Shown: piece after piece, positions 1 through 7,675 of the stretch
How the letters are laid out: every line of letters begins with the position of its first letter
Position numbering within the stretch: position 1 is the stretch's first letter
From: Cytophagales bacterium
GTDB lineage: Bacteria > Bacteroidota > Bacteroidia > Cytophagales > Cytophagaceae
NCBI GenBank assembly: GCA_025360235.1
Contig: JANYCO010000143.1
Coordinates: 1 to 9,733, forward strand
DNA length: 9,733 bases
Reading direction: 5' to 3'
Notes under the pieces: model-generated
Told to the model about the DNA's origin: nothing
Database searches by the model: none
Seen by the model: only the letters and a program-made list of their open reading frames with translations
Program-made: the position numbers and the translations under genes

Positions 1-52
1 TTTTAAGGTCTTCGACCGTTAACAACGCAGGAAGACATAAACGCATTAAATA

Positions 53-89
53 AAAAAGCTCCCGCCGATTCTATCAGCAGGAGCTTTTT
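53..89 (-). terminator. Rho-independent terminator after the GH8 gene, probably bidirectional
   Basis: The 10-base arms AAAAAGCTCC (53-62) and GGAGCTTTTT (80-89) are perfect inverted repeats around a 17-base loop. A second short pairing (GC at 64-65 with GC at 77-78) is possible inside the loop. The A-tract on one side and the T-tract on the other mean it can stop transcription in both directions. It lies 15 bases beyond the GH8 stop codon. Bases 1-50 hold only a second, weak 4-bp hairpin (7-17) and no recognisable gene. Confidence 0.8.
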
Positions 90-104
90 ATTAATTCTTA
101 ATTT

Positions 105-338
105 TTAATTCTTAATTATTCTTTTCACCACATTCCCTTGCTCTGTTGTTATCTCCAAGATATAAACTCCTACCGGAACATTGCTTAGTTGTATTGAAAT
201 TTCAGAACCACCATTTACTGAAAAGGACTGTACTTCCTCTCCCAACATGTTTTTTACTTTTACTTCAACATTCCCTGAAACTGTTGTTCCAAGATCAAGA
301 GTAATGTTTTCAGTACATGGATTCGGAGAAAGTTTCGT
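105..338 (-). other. T9SS (Por secretion system) type A C-terminal sorting domain
   Basis: Residues about 1866-1941 start with KLSPNPCTENITLDL. They continue with a V-x-V-K-V-x-N-M-LGEEVQS strand pair, then L-S-N-VPVGVYIL-x-I, and end in a basic tail (VVKRIIKN). This is the standard Bacteroidota sorting domain, which is removed when the cargo crosses the outer membrane through the type IX system and the protein is anchored or released. With the N-terminal signal peptide it indicates a surface location. Confidence 0.92.
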
Positions 339-3300
339 AGAAGCATTCAATGCTTCGTTGATACCTGTTGCGGTTGTGCCTGTTCCGGTAAGATTAACGG
401 TGTAGGTTCCTTCGTTGGTATCGTCGTTATTGATAACAAGTGAAGCTGTTTTTGCACCGGTAGAAGTAGGTGCAAAAGTAACCGATACCGTTGTTGTTCC
501 CCCAGCAGCCACAGTAGAAGTCATTGAGGTGATATCAAGACTGAAATGTGCATTACCTGCTCCGGATATAGTAACACTACTGATGTTTAATGTTGCAGTT
601 CCGGTATTTTGAATTGTAAATACTACCGGACTTCCAGCCGAACCAGAGGCAACACTACCCATAGCATAGGTACTTCCTGTAAGATAATTTACCGAACTAG
701 CCTGAACATTTATTTCAGGAGTAGGAGAAGCGGTACTTGTTCCCTGAAGATTTATTGTATAAGTGCCTTCGTTTGCATCATTGTTGGTAATGGTAAGCAT
801 TGCATTGCGTGTACCTACTGCAGAAGGATTAAAGGTAACAGTGAATGTAGTATTGCTTGCTGCTGCTACTGTAGAAGAACTTGGTTGTGTTACTGCAAAG
901 TCCGATGCATTTGCTCCACTGATTGCTACTATTGTTCCACCTGTAAGATTCAGCGTGGCGGTCCCTAAATTTTCAATAGCGAAGGTAACAGGAGAACCTG
1001 ATGTTAAATTTACCAGTGAACCCATATTATAAGTAGTACCTGTCAATACATTGCTACCAGATTCGGAAACATTAATTTCAGGCGCCGGTGCTGCTGTACC
1101 AACGGCAGTAAGATTAATTACATACGAACCTTCGTTTGCATCGTTGTTCGCAATGGTAAGAATTGCAGTACGAGTACCAACGGCAGAAGGATTAAACGTA
1201 ACAGTGAACGTTACATTTCCCGAAGCAGCTACAGAAGCAGATGATGGTTGCGTTACTGTAAAGTCTGCAGCATTCGTTCCTGATTTAGCAACCAGCGTTC
1301 CTCCTGTAAGATTCAACGTGGCGGTACCAAGATTTTCAATAGTAAATGTAACTGTAGATCCAGCTGATCCATTCACGGCAGAACCAAGATCGTAAGTAGT
1401 ACCTGTCAACACATTGGTAGAACCATCCGTTACATTTATTTCCGGTGCAGGAGGTAGTGTAGCTGTACCAGTAATAACAATTGTATATGTTCCTTCATCG
1501 GAGTCATTATTTGAAATCGTTAGTGTTGCTGTTTTTGCTCCTGTAGTAAGAGGGTTAAACGCTACGGTAAAAGTTGCATTACCTGCTGCTGCTATAGAAG
1601 CTCCGGCAGGCTGCAACACTGCAAATTCAGAAGCGTTGGTTCCGGAAATCGCCACTTTTGTTCCGCCCGTCAAGTTCAACACTGCTGTGCCAAGATTTTC
1701 AATAGTGAAGGTGATTGCACCTGAAGAAGCACTAGTATTTACTGAACCAAAATCATAATTACCACCACTTGCAATATTTGTTGCGGCTTGTTTAATATTA
1801 ATTTCCGGAGCTATCCCTGTTCCTGAAAGATTGATGGTATAGGTACCTTCGTCACTGTCGTTGTTGGAAATGGTAAGCAAAGCAGTATTTGCTCCCACTG
1901 CTGTTGGCGAAAACGAAACAGTGAACGTTGTTGTACCTGCAATTGCTACAGAACCAGTAGCAGGTTGAACGATATTGAAATTAGCAGCATTCGTTCCACT
2001 GATTGCTACTTTAGGTGCCCCAGACAAAGTTAACGCTGCGGTTCCAAGATTTTCAATGGTAAAAGTAACCACCGCACTTGTTGTACTCACATTTTGGTTA
2101 GCGAATGTATAAGTGCTTGTTGTAAGATAATTGGTAACCCCTTGTTTTATGTTTATTTCAGGAGCCGCAGGAAGTGTCGCTGTTCCAGTCAAACTAAATG
2201 TATAAGGATTTTCATTTGAATCATTATTTGTAATCGAAATGCTTGCCGATTTAGCACCTCCTGCAGAAGGGGTAAACGTTACAGTAAACGTTGTAGAACT
2301 TACCGGACCAACTGTTCCGATAACAGTAGTTTGATCAATTACAAAATCTGCTGCGTTGGCACCAGAGATAGCAATTTTAGGTGCTCCTGAAAGGGTAAGG
2401 TTTCCTGTTCCGTTATTTTGTACGGTAAATGAAATGGTAGAAGACGACGAGCCTACCACTACTGTTCCCATATCAAAAGTTCCTCCTGTAAGAATATTGG
2501 TAACATTTTGTTTCACATTTATTTCCGGAGCAGCCGGTGCAAAACGGATATTATCGATGTAATAGATTTGAGCTCCTTTGGTAATGTTAGGGTCAAGATA
2601 AATATCCAGGTATGCGCCAAGATTGCTTGATAAAGCAGAAGTAAAGTCAAATGTAACGGTAGTCCATGTATTGGTTGCGGCCAAGACAACAGAGTCTGCA
2701 ACAAGTGTAGTAGTTCCATCCGCAAGTTTCATCAACATTGTGATTGGTAGGTTTGCAACCGGAGAATATACATCCATGGCATACACTGTTCTTCCTGGAG
2801 AAAGATCGAAGCTCGTACCGCAAGGTTGGTACCTTATTAAATTGTATGTTCCAGTTCCCGGACGGATTAATTTTGCAACAGTTGCAGAAGTGTTGATTCC
2901 CGTTGCCGAAGGATTAGCAATAAGATCGTTGAATGCCGCATTGGTATTAGACATATTTAAAAATCTATTTGCATCATAATCCTGCATCACACCTGTTCCT
3001 GCGATTCCTGTATAACAAGGGTTGATATCGTATTTGATATTGTCGATATAATACGTCTGCGCTCCACTTGCATGAAGCGGATCAATCATGATGTCAAATT
3101 TTGCAACTGTAGCATTATTTTTTATTGCTGCAAAATCAAAATATATTGTTTGCCAAGTGTTAGCCAAAGTTGTTTTCGAACTGACATCAAGTACTGATGT
3201 GCCCGCAGCATTTTTCATAGAGAAAATTATTGGAACACCTGCTATTGGAGAATAAATCTGAAAACTCACAACAGTTTTATTGGTAAGATCAAGATTCGCC

Positions 3301-5930
3301 CCACAGGCTACGTATCTTATACCATCATAAGTTGTAGTGGTTAAACGATCATATTTTGCAACGGTTAAACTTGTGTTGATCCCTGTTGGGAACGGATTGA
3401 CGTAAACGTCATTAAATGCACCAACTGGATTATAAGCCAAATTCAAGTTTCTGTGATTATCGTAATCGTTGAATATTTCAGACGTTGGCAAGTCTGTTAA
3501 ACAAGGATCTGTGTCAAATTTTATTTCATCGATATAATAAGTAGCAGCTCCTGAAGTACCTTTTGTGCTTGATGGATCAATAAAAATTTCAACGTACTGA
3601 ACGTTCCCATTTGAGAGCGCTGCGGTATGCTTAAAGTAAAGTCTTTCCCATTGATTAGCTTTTGTTGTATTTACAGTAACACTGCTTATTGATGGGTAAG
3701 GATTAACAAGGCCTGATGGATCTTTCAAGTTCATGGTAACCGGAACTCCAGTTTGAGGAGAATAGATCAACATGCTTATTAAAATATTGGTGGTAGGCAA
3801 TGTTCCTCCACCACATCCCAATTTATATTGAATACCATCATAAGAACTTGATGTCGGGTGAATGTATTTTTCTACTATATAACTCGGGTCGTTTCCACCA
3901 ACCAATGGATTAACAATTGTGGTAAATGCAGCATTTACATAGTTTGGTGTCAAATTATTATTGGACTCATAGTCTTCAATCATATTAGAACTTGTAATCG
4001 AACTTGCACAGGTCACTGCGTTCGCTGTAAGATTAATGATAAAAGGATTTTTAAGTGGGTCATCATTTGGGATGGAAATAGATCCGGTTTTCGTTCCGGT
4101 ACTTGCCGGACTAAATTTAATTCTGAATGTAGTTGTACCGTTTGTAATTGCCACCGGAGAAACCGGAGCAAGGTCAAGTGTATAGCCAGAACCTGTTACT
4201 GTAGGTGTTGAGGTTATATTCAATGGAGAATCTCCTGTATTGTTAATGGTAAAAGTAAAATAGGTGTTGGTAGTACTTGTGGAATTGTAGGTCACATTGC
4301 CCAAATTAAAAGTGCTATTATTGGTAATGTTACTTCCACTTTGTGTTACAGAAATATTCGAATTGGTAGCAGATGGAGTACCTGTACCCGTAAGGTTTAT
4401 TACATAAGGATTTTCATCCGAATCATTATTGGTGATAGTAATCGTTCCAGTCTTCACGCCATTACTTCCAGGCGTAAACTTCACTACAAATGTAGTAGTA
4501 GCACCTCCATTTAAAGTAGTAGTTCCTGGTTGGGTAGTTACAGAATAAGCCGCACCAGTTACTGCCACTGTAGCACCGATAGTAAGTGGTAAAGAACCTT
4601 TATTTTCGATGGTAAATGTTACTGACTTGTTAGATGCATTTTGAACGTTTTGAAAATCATAGGTAGTAGAAGTTAAGACATCGGTACCCGTTACATTCAC
4701 ATTAATTTCCTGATTTGCTTGTGTACCTGGTTTCCAGAAGTTACCCGTCATTGCAAACAAAGAAATACAACGTAGCGTATTACCAAAATAACCTGATGGA
4801 TATCCTGACTGTATTGCATCTTTAGTATTTTTTGTTTCAGTGTACATGCTGTTCATCAATGTTTGATTTGCAGCGGAAGTTCCCATGATAGCTGCAGCAT
4901 ACATTGCAGTAAAAACAGCATTGTGATTTCCTCCACCTGTACCATCAGAATTTCTTGGGCCTTTTACATTTGTAGCTCCTTGACCATTTACATAAGTAGC
5001 AATTTTATTACAGATAGATTGTCCACTCGCATTGTTCCACCATAATACGTCCACTGCCATTCTCCATGGGTTACGACAAGCATCGTAACCGAAACCAGAG
5101 AAGCCTCCGTTACAGGTATTCTTATTTCCATTATTATCGGACCAGTCAGAAACCAATCCCGTAGTAGGATGTGCATTATTATTTAACAAAGGATAAGCTC
5201 CAACCGTAATAGCACTATTCCAAAAGGTAGATTCTCCTGGATTTTGAGTAGCAAAGGCTTTGTAATAAGCAGGTGCCTGATAACTTGGGTTGCGACAAGA
5301 ACTTCCAAAACCCCAGCCGTCCCCATTGATTGCCTGAAAGGAACCATTGTCGACTTCGAACGTTTTAATTTTTGTAATCAAATTACTTGCTTCAGTTGAA
5401 TAAGTATAAGGTACAGTAGCAGCAGGCCATTGCTTTGACGCAATGATAAGCGCCATAGCAGCATCCATTTCAGCATCGGTAGCACCACCAGAACCTAATG
5501 TTCCACTGCAGCCGTTTACTTTCCAGTTCATAATGCTATTGCCATCCATGTTGGCTTTGTAGTAAGCCCAGAATTTATCAAAAAGCGGTTTATCGGCAGC
5601 ATAAGCAGAAAGTAACATACCATAAGCAATACCTTCCGAAACGGTGGTATTTACATCATCAAACTTAACCCTCGCCTGAGTACCTCCGGCACAAGTCTGA
5701 TCTACATAAAAGCCCTTCCATTCGTTATAGGCATCTGCCGCATCCTGGGATTTGCCATAAGCACCACCTGTAGGTAAATTGGCAGGCATTATCCCATTGC
5801 CATAACTCAAATTGGAGGCAAATGGGTTTGTAGCCCCAGTAGGAGTGTTTATTTGGGCTTTTAATATTCCTGAGAAGAGCATTATCGCCATTAACAGACT
5901 TAGAAAACTGCTTTTTGTAATGATATTCAT
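105..5930 (-). CDS. Secreted multidomain glycoside hydrolase family 8 protein with T9SS sorting domain (1941 aa)
   Basis: This is a probable cell-surface endo-beta-1,4-glucanase; GH8 also contains xylanases, licheninases and chitosanases, so the substrate is inferred. Order of parts: signal peptide about 1-25 (MNIITK, hydrophobic core, LKA/Q cleavage); GH8 domain about 30-400; two ASH-like repeats 405-516 and 525-638; three Cys-paired modules 640-806, 810-968 and 972-1130; six ASH-like repeats 1134-1852, each opening with PEIN; Por-type sorting domain about 1866-1941 (LSPNP start, VKRIIKN end). GH8 catalytic features visible are Glu99 in the SEG..YGM motif (general acid), Asp152 in ATD and Asp283 in YDACR (general base). 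It is several times longer than a simple GH8 enzyme (about 350-450 aa). The ATG at 5928-5930 directly precedes the signal peptide; no strong Shine-Dalgarno is seen, as is usual in Bacteroidota. It is transcribed alone, ending at the hairpin at 53-89. The family call is firm; the exact specificity is not. Confidence 0.95.
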   Translation of the reverse strand: MNIITKSSFLSLLMAIMLFSGILKAQINTPTGATNPFASNLSYGNGIMPANLPTGGAYGKSQDAADAYNEWKGFYVDQTCAGGTQARVKFDDVNTTVSEGIAYGMLLSAYAADKPLFDKFWAYYKANMDGNSIMNWKVNGCSGTLGSGGATDAEMDAAMALIIASKQWPAATVPYTYSTEASNLITKIKTFEVDNGSFQAINGDGWGFGSSCRNPSYQAPAYYKAFATQNPGESTFWNSAITVGAYPLLNNNAHPTTGLVSDWSDNNGNKNTCNGGFSGFGYDACRNPWRMAVDVLWWNNASGQSICNKIATYVNGQGATNVKGPRNSDGTGGGNHNAVFTAMYAAAIMGTSAANQTLMNSMYTETKNTKDAIQSGYPSGYFGNTLRCISLFAMTGNFWKPGTQANQEINVNVTGTDVLTSTTYDFQNVQNASNKSVTFTIENKGSLPLTIGATVAVTGAAYSVTTQPGTTTLNGGATTTFVVKFTPGSNGVKTGTITITNNDSDENPYVINLTGTGTPSATNSNISVTQSGSNITNNSTFNLGNVTYNSTSTTNTYFTFTINNTGDSPLNITSTPTVTGSGYTLDLAPVSPVAITNGTTTFRIKFSPASTGTKTGSISIPNDDPLKNPFIINLTANAVTCASSITSSNMIEDYESNNNLTPNYVNAAFTTIVNPLVGGNDPSYIVEKYIHPTSSSYDGIQYKLGCGGGTLPTTNILISMLIYSPQTGVPVTMNLKDPSGLVNPYPSISSVTVNTTKANQWERLYFKHTAALSNGNVQYVEIFIDPSSTKGTSGAATYYIDEIKFDTDPCLTDLPTSEIFNDYDNHRNLNLAYNPVGAFNDVYVNPFPTGINTSLTVAKYDRLTTTTYDGIRYVACGANLDLTNKTVVSFQIYSPIAGVPIIFSMKNAAGTSVLDVSSKTTLANTWQTIYFDFAAIKNNATVAKFDIMIDPLHASGAQTYYIDNIKYDINPCYTGIAGTGVMQDYDANRFLNMSNTNAAFNDLIANPSATGINTSATVAKLIRPGTGTYNLIRYQPCGTSFDLSPGRTVYAMDVYSPVANLPITMLMKLADGTTTLVADSVVLAATNTWTTVTFDFTSALSSNLGAYLDIYLDPNITKGAQIYYIDNIRFAPAAPEINVKQNVTNILTGGTFDMGTVVVGSSSSTISFTVQNNGTGNLTLSGAPKIAISGANAADFVIDQTTVIGTVGPVSSTTFTVTFTPSAGGAKSASISITNNDSNENPYTFSLTGTATLPAAPEINIKQGVTNYLTTSTYTFANQNVSTTSAVVTFTIENLGTAALTLSGAPKVAISGTNAANFNIVQPATGSVAIAGTTTFTVSFSPTAVGANTALLTISNNDSDEGTYTINLSGTGIAPEINIKQAATNIASGGNYDFGSVNTSASSGAITFTIENLGTAVLNLTGGTKVAISGTNASEFAVLQPAGASIAAAGNATFTVAFNPLTTGAKTATLTISNNDSDEGTYTIVITGTATLPPAPEINVTDGSTNVLTGTTYDLGSAVNGSAGSTVTFTIENLGTATLNLTGGTLVAKSGTNAADFTVTQPSSASVAASGNVTFTVTFNPSAVGTRTAILTIANNDANEGSYVINLTAVGTAAPAPEINVSESGSNVLTGTTYNMGSLVNLTSGSPVTFAIENLGTATLNLTGGTIVAISGANASDFAVTQPSSSTVAAASNTTFTVTFNPSAVGTRNAMLTITNNDANEGTYTINLQGTSTASPTPEINVQASSVNYLTGSTYAMGSVASGSAGSPVVFTIQNTGTATLNISSVTISGAGNAHFSLDITSMTSTVAAGGTTTVSVTFAPTSTGAKTASLVINNDDTNEGTYTVNLTGTGTTATGINEALNASTKLSPNPCTENITLDLGTTVSGNVEVKVKNMLGEEVQSFSVNGGSEISIQLSNVPVGVYILEITTEQGNVVKRIIKN
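375..2531 (-). repeat. Array of six ASH/choice-of-anchor-D-like repeats
   Basis: The repeats begin at PEIN residues 1135, 1257, 1375, 1496, 1617 and 1738, so the period is 118-122 residues (about 354-366 bp). Each carries PEIN(V/I), a (F/Y)xMG or FG segment, FTI(E/Q)N-x-GTA, SG-(T/A)-NA-x-F, a TF-x-V-x-F-x-P strand, a G-A-K or G-T-R turn, and NNDS(N/D)E or NNDANEGTY-x-INL. Similarity remains visible in the DNA, especially between the fourth and fifth copies. The array probably forms an extended stalk that holds the enzyme away from the outer membrane. Confidence 0.85.
2538..4016 (-). repeat. Three tandem ~160-residue modules with a conserved Cys pair; candidate binding domains
   Basis: The copies cover about residues 639-808, 810-970 and 972-1131. 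Each opens with Cys, then (E/D)DY(E/D).N....(N/L) and a NAAF or GAFN segment. Each has a central (I)xY..CG, then a (S/D)xxIYSP or DVYSP strand, (V/L)PI or VPVTM, (N)xW..(I/L)YF or VTFDF, and an (F/Y)xDP strand, and closes with YYID(E/N)I(K/R)(F/Y). The cysteine pairs are 640/706, 810/876 and 972/1037, i.e. 66, 66 and 65 residues apart, which suggests one disulfide per module. The layout, with a final YYIDNI-type beta strand, resembles jelly-roll carbohydrate-binding modules. I do not recognise a named family, so binding is inferred. Confidence 0.75.
4017..4718 (-). repeat. Two ASH/choice-of-anchor-D-like repeats after the catalytic domain
   Basis: Residues 405-516 and 525-638 are each about 115 aa, beta-rich and Thr/Ser/Asn-rich. 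They share the order: (E)INV or NISV start, F-x-(N/L)-x-N-V, FTI-(E/N)-N-x-G, a (K/R)F(T/S)P motif, G-x-K-T-G, and N(N/D)D..(D/L)(E/K)NP(Y/F)-x-INLT end. This is the pattern of immunoglobulin-like ASH or choice-of-anchor-D domains. They are probably rigid spacers between the enzyme and the next modules. They are more diverged from each other than the six C-terminal copies are. Confidence 0.8.
4731..5843 (-). other. GH8 catalytic domain (residues about 30-400)
   Basis: This (alpha/alpha)6-barrel-type family inverts the anomeric configuration. By family knowledge the proton donor is the Glu of the N-terminal SEG..YGM motif, here Glu99. The family signature region is residues 150-168, starting ATD and ending KQW, with Asp152 as its first Asp. 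The candidate base is Asp283 within GYDACRNPWR, which fits the subfamily (GH8a) that places its Asp there. The signature departs from the classical pattern at two positions: Glu154 where Asp is usual, and Ala157 where Ile or Met is usual. The domain holds seven cysteines (80, 141, 212, 273, 285, 307, 388), so disulfides are plausible in this exported protein. Confidence 0.9.
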
Positions 5931-6228
5931 AATTCTACTTTATTTGTTGTTTATTTATTGAAATAGGATAAAACCGGACTATAAACTTATATTATATATT
6001 GGTCTGATACAATAAATGTAACCCATTTATTTTTTATAAAATATACATTACCAGCAACTTAACGATATTTATACGCGATTTTGAGGGATTACCTTACTGG
6101 ATAGTAGATTCTTACGGATTTTCTGATTTTTTGGTTAAAAAATGGGTTGTAACGACTTGTTACCAGTGAAAAAAATGGCTCTTTCTGGAATTATATCCTT
6201 CCAAAAATAATTAAAGTATTTGACGTGT
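5931..6228 (-). promoter_or_regulatory. Upstream region of the GH8 gene; AT-rich, no clear promoter
   Basis: This 298-base stretch has no supported gene and should hold the GH8 promoter. Read on the minus strand, the closest match to the Bacteroidota -7 element TAnnTTTG near the start is TACATTTA (6013-6020), seven of eight positions, with no TTG at the proper -33 distance. Two inverted repeats are present: GTAAC-N5-GTTAC at 6149-6163, and ATTTTTT-GGTT-AAAAAAT at 6126-6143. Their role is unknown; they could be an operator and an AT hairpin. The promoter assignment is weak. Confidence 0.3.
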
Positions 6229-6531
6229 CTATAGCACACTGTCTTTCGGATCCTTTGAAGTTTCAGAAATTAATCCACTCAGGGCAATGCCCAGAATTAA
6301 AAAAGCAATAGACAGGTCTACTTTATACCATTCACTTCCCCGAATTAAAAAAACAACAATAGAAATCAATCCTCCAAAAAGAAATACAACGCTACAACCC
6401 AAAACAATTCTTTTGGCAATTTTGCTCTGAACAAATGGCTTATGGATTTTAACTTTAAGAAACAGCATCACTGCGAAAAATAATGCTGCGATGATGGTGA
6501 AAGGGATTGAGGATAAAATATCTGCGAACAC
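6229..6531 (-). CDS. Small membrane protein of unknown function (100 aa)
   Basis: I do not recognise a family. The protein shows three hydrophobic segments at about residues 9-25, 41-63 and 72-88. A basic loop (KVKIHKPFVQSKIAKR) lies between the first two and a short RGSEWYK loop between the last two. The tail, ETSKDPKDSVL, is charged. The start codon is GTG (6529-6531): there is no in-frame ATG before the first hydrophobic segment, and an in-frame stop lies just upstream at 6559-6561. A TAnnTTTG-like element 23 bases upstream supports this start. It is likely an inner-membrane protein. It shares strand with the GH8 gene but lies about 300 bases upstream, so an operon is not obvious. Confidence 0.65.
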   Translation of the reverse strand: MFADILSSIPFTIIAALFFAVMLFLKVKIHKPFVQSKIAKRIVLGCSVVFLFGGLISIVVFLIRGSEWYKVDLSIAFLILGIALSGLISETSKDPKDSVL

Positions 6532-6712
6532 GGTAGTGATTTTTGTTTGGGAACAAAGTTAATAAAAAAGGAATGTAAAATTAAAAAAGTAAGAGTGTGA
6601 GCAGAAGCAAGAATACTTTATCCTTTTTATTTTTAACAATTAGCTGTAACGCTTTCCGATTTTCCCAGTCTTGTTTATAGATTTTTTAACAACCATTTTT
6701 AAAGAAATTTTT
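6532..6712. other. Divergent intergenic region between the membrane protein and the PDDEXK gene
   Basis: The region is AT-rich. It carries the minus-strand -7 element at 6554-6561. On the plus strand I see no convincing TAnnTTTG element before the ATG at 6713; the nearest is TAGATTTT (6678-6685), without a matching TTG upstream. Confidence 0.3.
6554..6561 (-). promoter_or_regulatory. Candidate -7 promoter element for the small membrane protein gene
   Basis: On the minus strand this reads TAACTTTG, a perfect match to the Bacteroidota -7 consensus TAnnTTTG. It would place transcription start roughly 10-15 bases before the GTG start at 6531. I see no TTG at the expected -33 position; that stretch is T/A-rich, so the call rests on the -7 element and its position. 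Confidence 0.4.
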
Positions 6713-7675
6713 ATGCTTATTGCAAACCCTGTTTATGATACTGTCTTTAAGTACTTTCTTGACGACAATGCCCTTGCCAAACAATTTATTGGACTGCTGC
6801 TCGATGTTACCATTCTTGAATTGGAAATTCAGCCTCAGGAGGTTCCGCTAAAGATTGTCAATCCTGAAGAGGAAGAAAAACCAATCTCTATAATTCGACT
6901 GGATTTCAAGGCTACCATAAGGGATGAAAAAGGAAACAGAAAGGTAGTACTCATAGAACTGCAGAAATTAAAAAATGCTGCAGACCTATTTCGTTTCAGA
7001 AATTACCTTGGTTCACAATACATCAATAAAGAGAATTCTTATATCGAAAATGAAGAGAGGATTCCTGTCCCGATAATTGCTATTTATTTTTTAGGGTTCA
7101 ACCTTCCCTTCTATCCTGATATCCCTTTAATAAAAGTGGAAAGAAATTACCTGGATATTTGTACCAAAGAAATTCTTTCTGATAAAATTCCATTTATCGA
7201 AACGCTTTCGCACGATATGATTTTAGTGCAGTTGCCCGCCCTTAAGAAACGGAGACGCTTTGAGATAGAGAAAATATTGAGTATATTTGATTCAAAGGCA
7301 GGGATATACTTGGAGATAGATGAAAAAGAATATCCTGAAGCCTGTAAAGGATTTCTTGATCGATTACATAGAGTTATGAAGCAACCCGAAGTAGTAAGAG
7401 ATTTAGTGTACGAGGAAATGCTGAACCAAGAGGTGCGGCAGAATTATGGTAAATATCTTCAGTTGAAAGAGGATATCAAAATTATGGAAATTAAGTTTTT
7501 GGAAGAAAAGAAGTTGAAAGAGAAAGCCAAAATCAGGGAAAAAGAAGTTATAGCCATAGCCAAACAAGGGCAGAAAATCGCCATTATCAACTTGAAAAAC
7601 AAAGGCATGAGCACCTCCGAAATAGCTTCTATTTTTAATTTTTCGGAAGAAGAGATAAAAGGGTTGCTTGCATAA
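6713..7675 (+). CDS. PD-(D/E)XK nuclease family (Rpn/PDDEXK_2-type, 'transposase family') protein, 320 aa
   Basis: The N-terminus MLIANPVYDTVFKYF is the hallmark opening of the PDDEXK_2/Rpn family, whose studied members are recombination-promoting or toxin-like DNA endonucleases. Residue numbers count from this ATG. The predicted active site is Asp64 (RLDFKA) followed by Glu82-x-Gln84 (IELQK) on the next strand, separated by a RDEKGNRK turn. A DLFRFRNYLGSQY segment follows, as in the family. The C-terminal third is charged and helical, a likely coiled coil at about 254-286. It ends in a small helix-turn-helix-like segment at about 299-319 (MSTSEIASIFNFSEEEI). An in-frame TTG at 6671 would add 14 residues, but the family starts at this ATG. 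No terminal inverted repeats were found around it. Many Bacteroidota genomes carry several copies; the physiological role is uncertain. Confidence 0.85.
   Translation: MLIANPVYDTVFKYFLDDNALAKQFIGLLLDVTILELEIQPQEVPLKIVNPEEEEKPISIIRLDFKATIRDEKGNRKVVLIELQKLKNAADLFRFRNYLGSQYINKENSYIENEERIPVPIIAIYFLGFNLPFYPDIPLIKVERNYLDICTKEILSDKIPFIETLSHDMILVQLPALKKRRRFEIEKILSIFDSKAGIYLEIDEKEYPEACKGFLDRLHRVMKQPEVVRDLVYEEMLNQEVRQNYGKYLQLKEDIKIMEIKFLEEKKLKEKAKIREKEVIAIAKQGQKIAIINLKNKGMSTSEIASIFNFSEEEIKGLLA

Noticed and set aside
181..1758. Series of 65-119 residue open frames on the plus strand
   Set aside because: They are antisense to the repeat array of the GH8 gene, recur with the repeat period, and show Val/Ala/Pro-rich composition without domains or start signals.
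375..2531. Regular ~360-base periodicity as a possible CRISPR or DNA satellite
   Set aside because: The units are in-frame protein repeats with diverged codons, far longer than CRISPR repeats and without spacers.
2356..5176. Further open frames within the GH8 gene on both strands, including minus-strand frames at 2519-2725 and 4988-5176
   Set aside because: They overlap a continuous, domain-supported 1941-codon gene and have no recognisable features.
6671..6712. TTG start adding 14 residues to the PDDEXK protein
   Set aside because: The family begins at MLIANPVYD; the extension is generic and preceded by no start signal.
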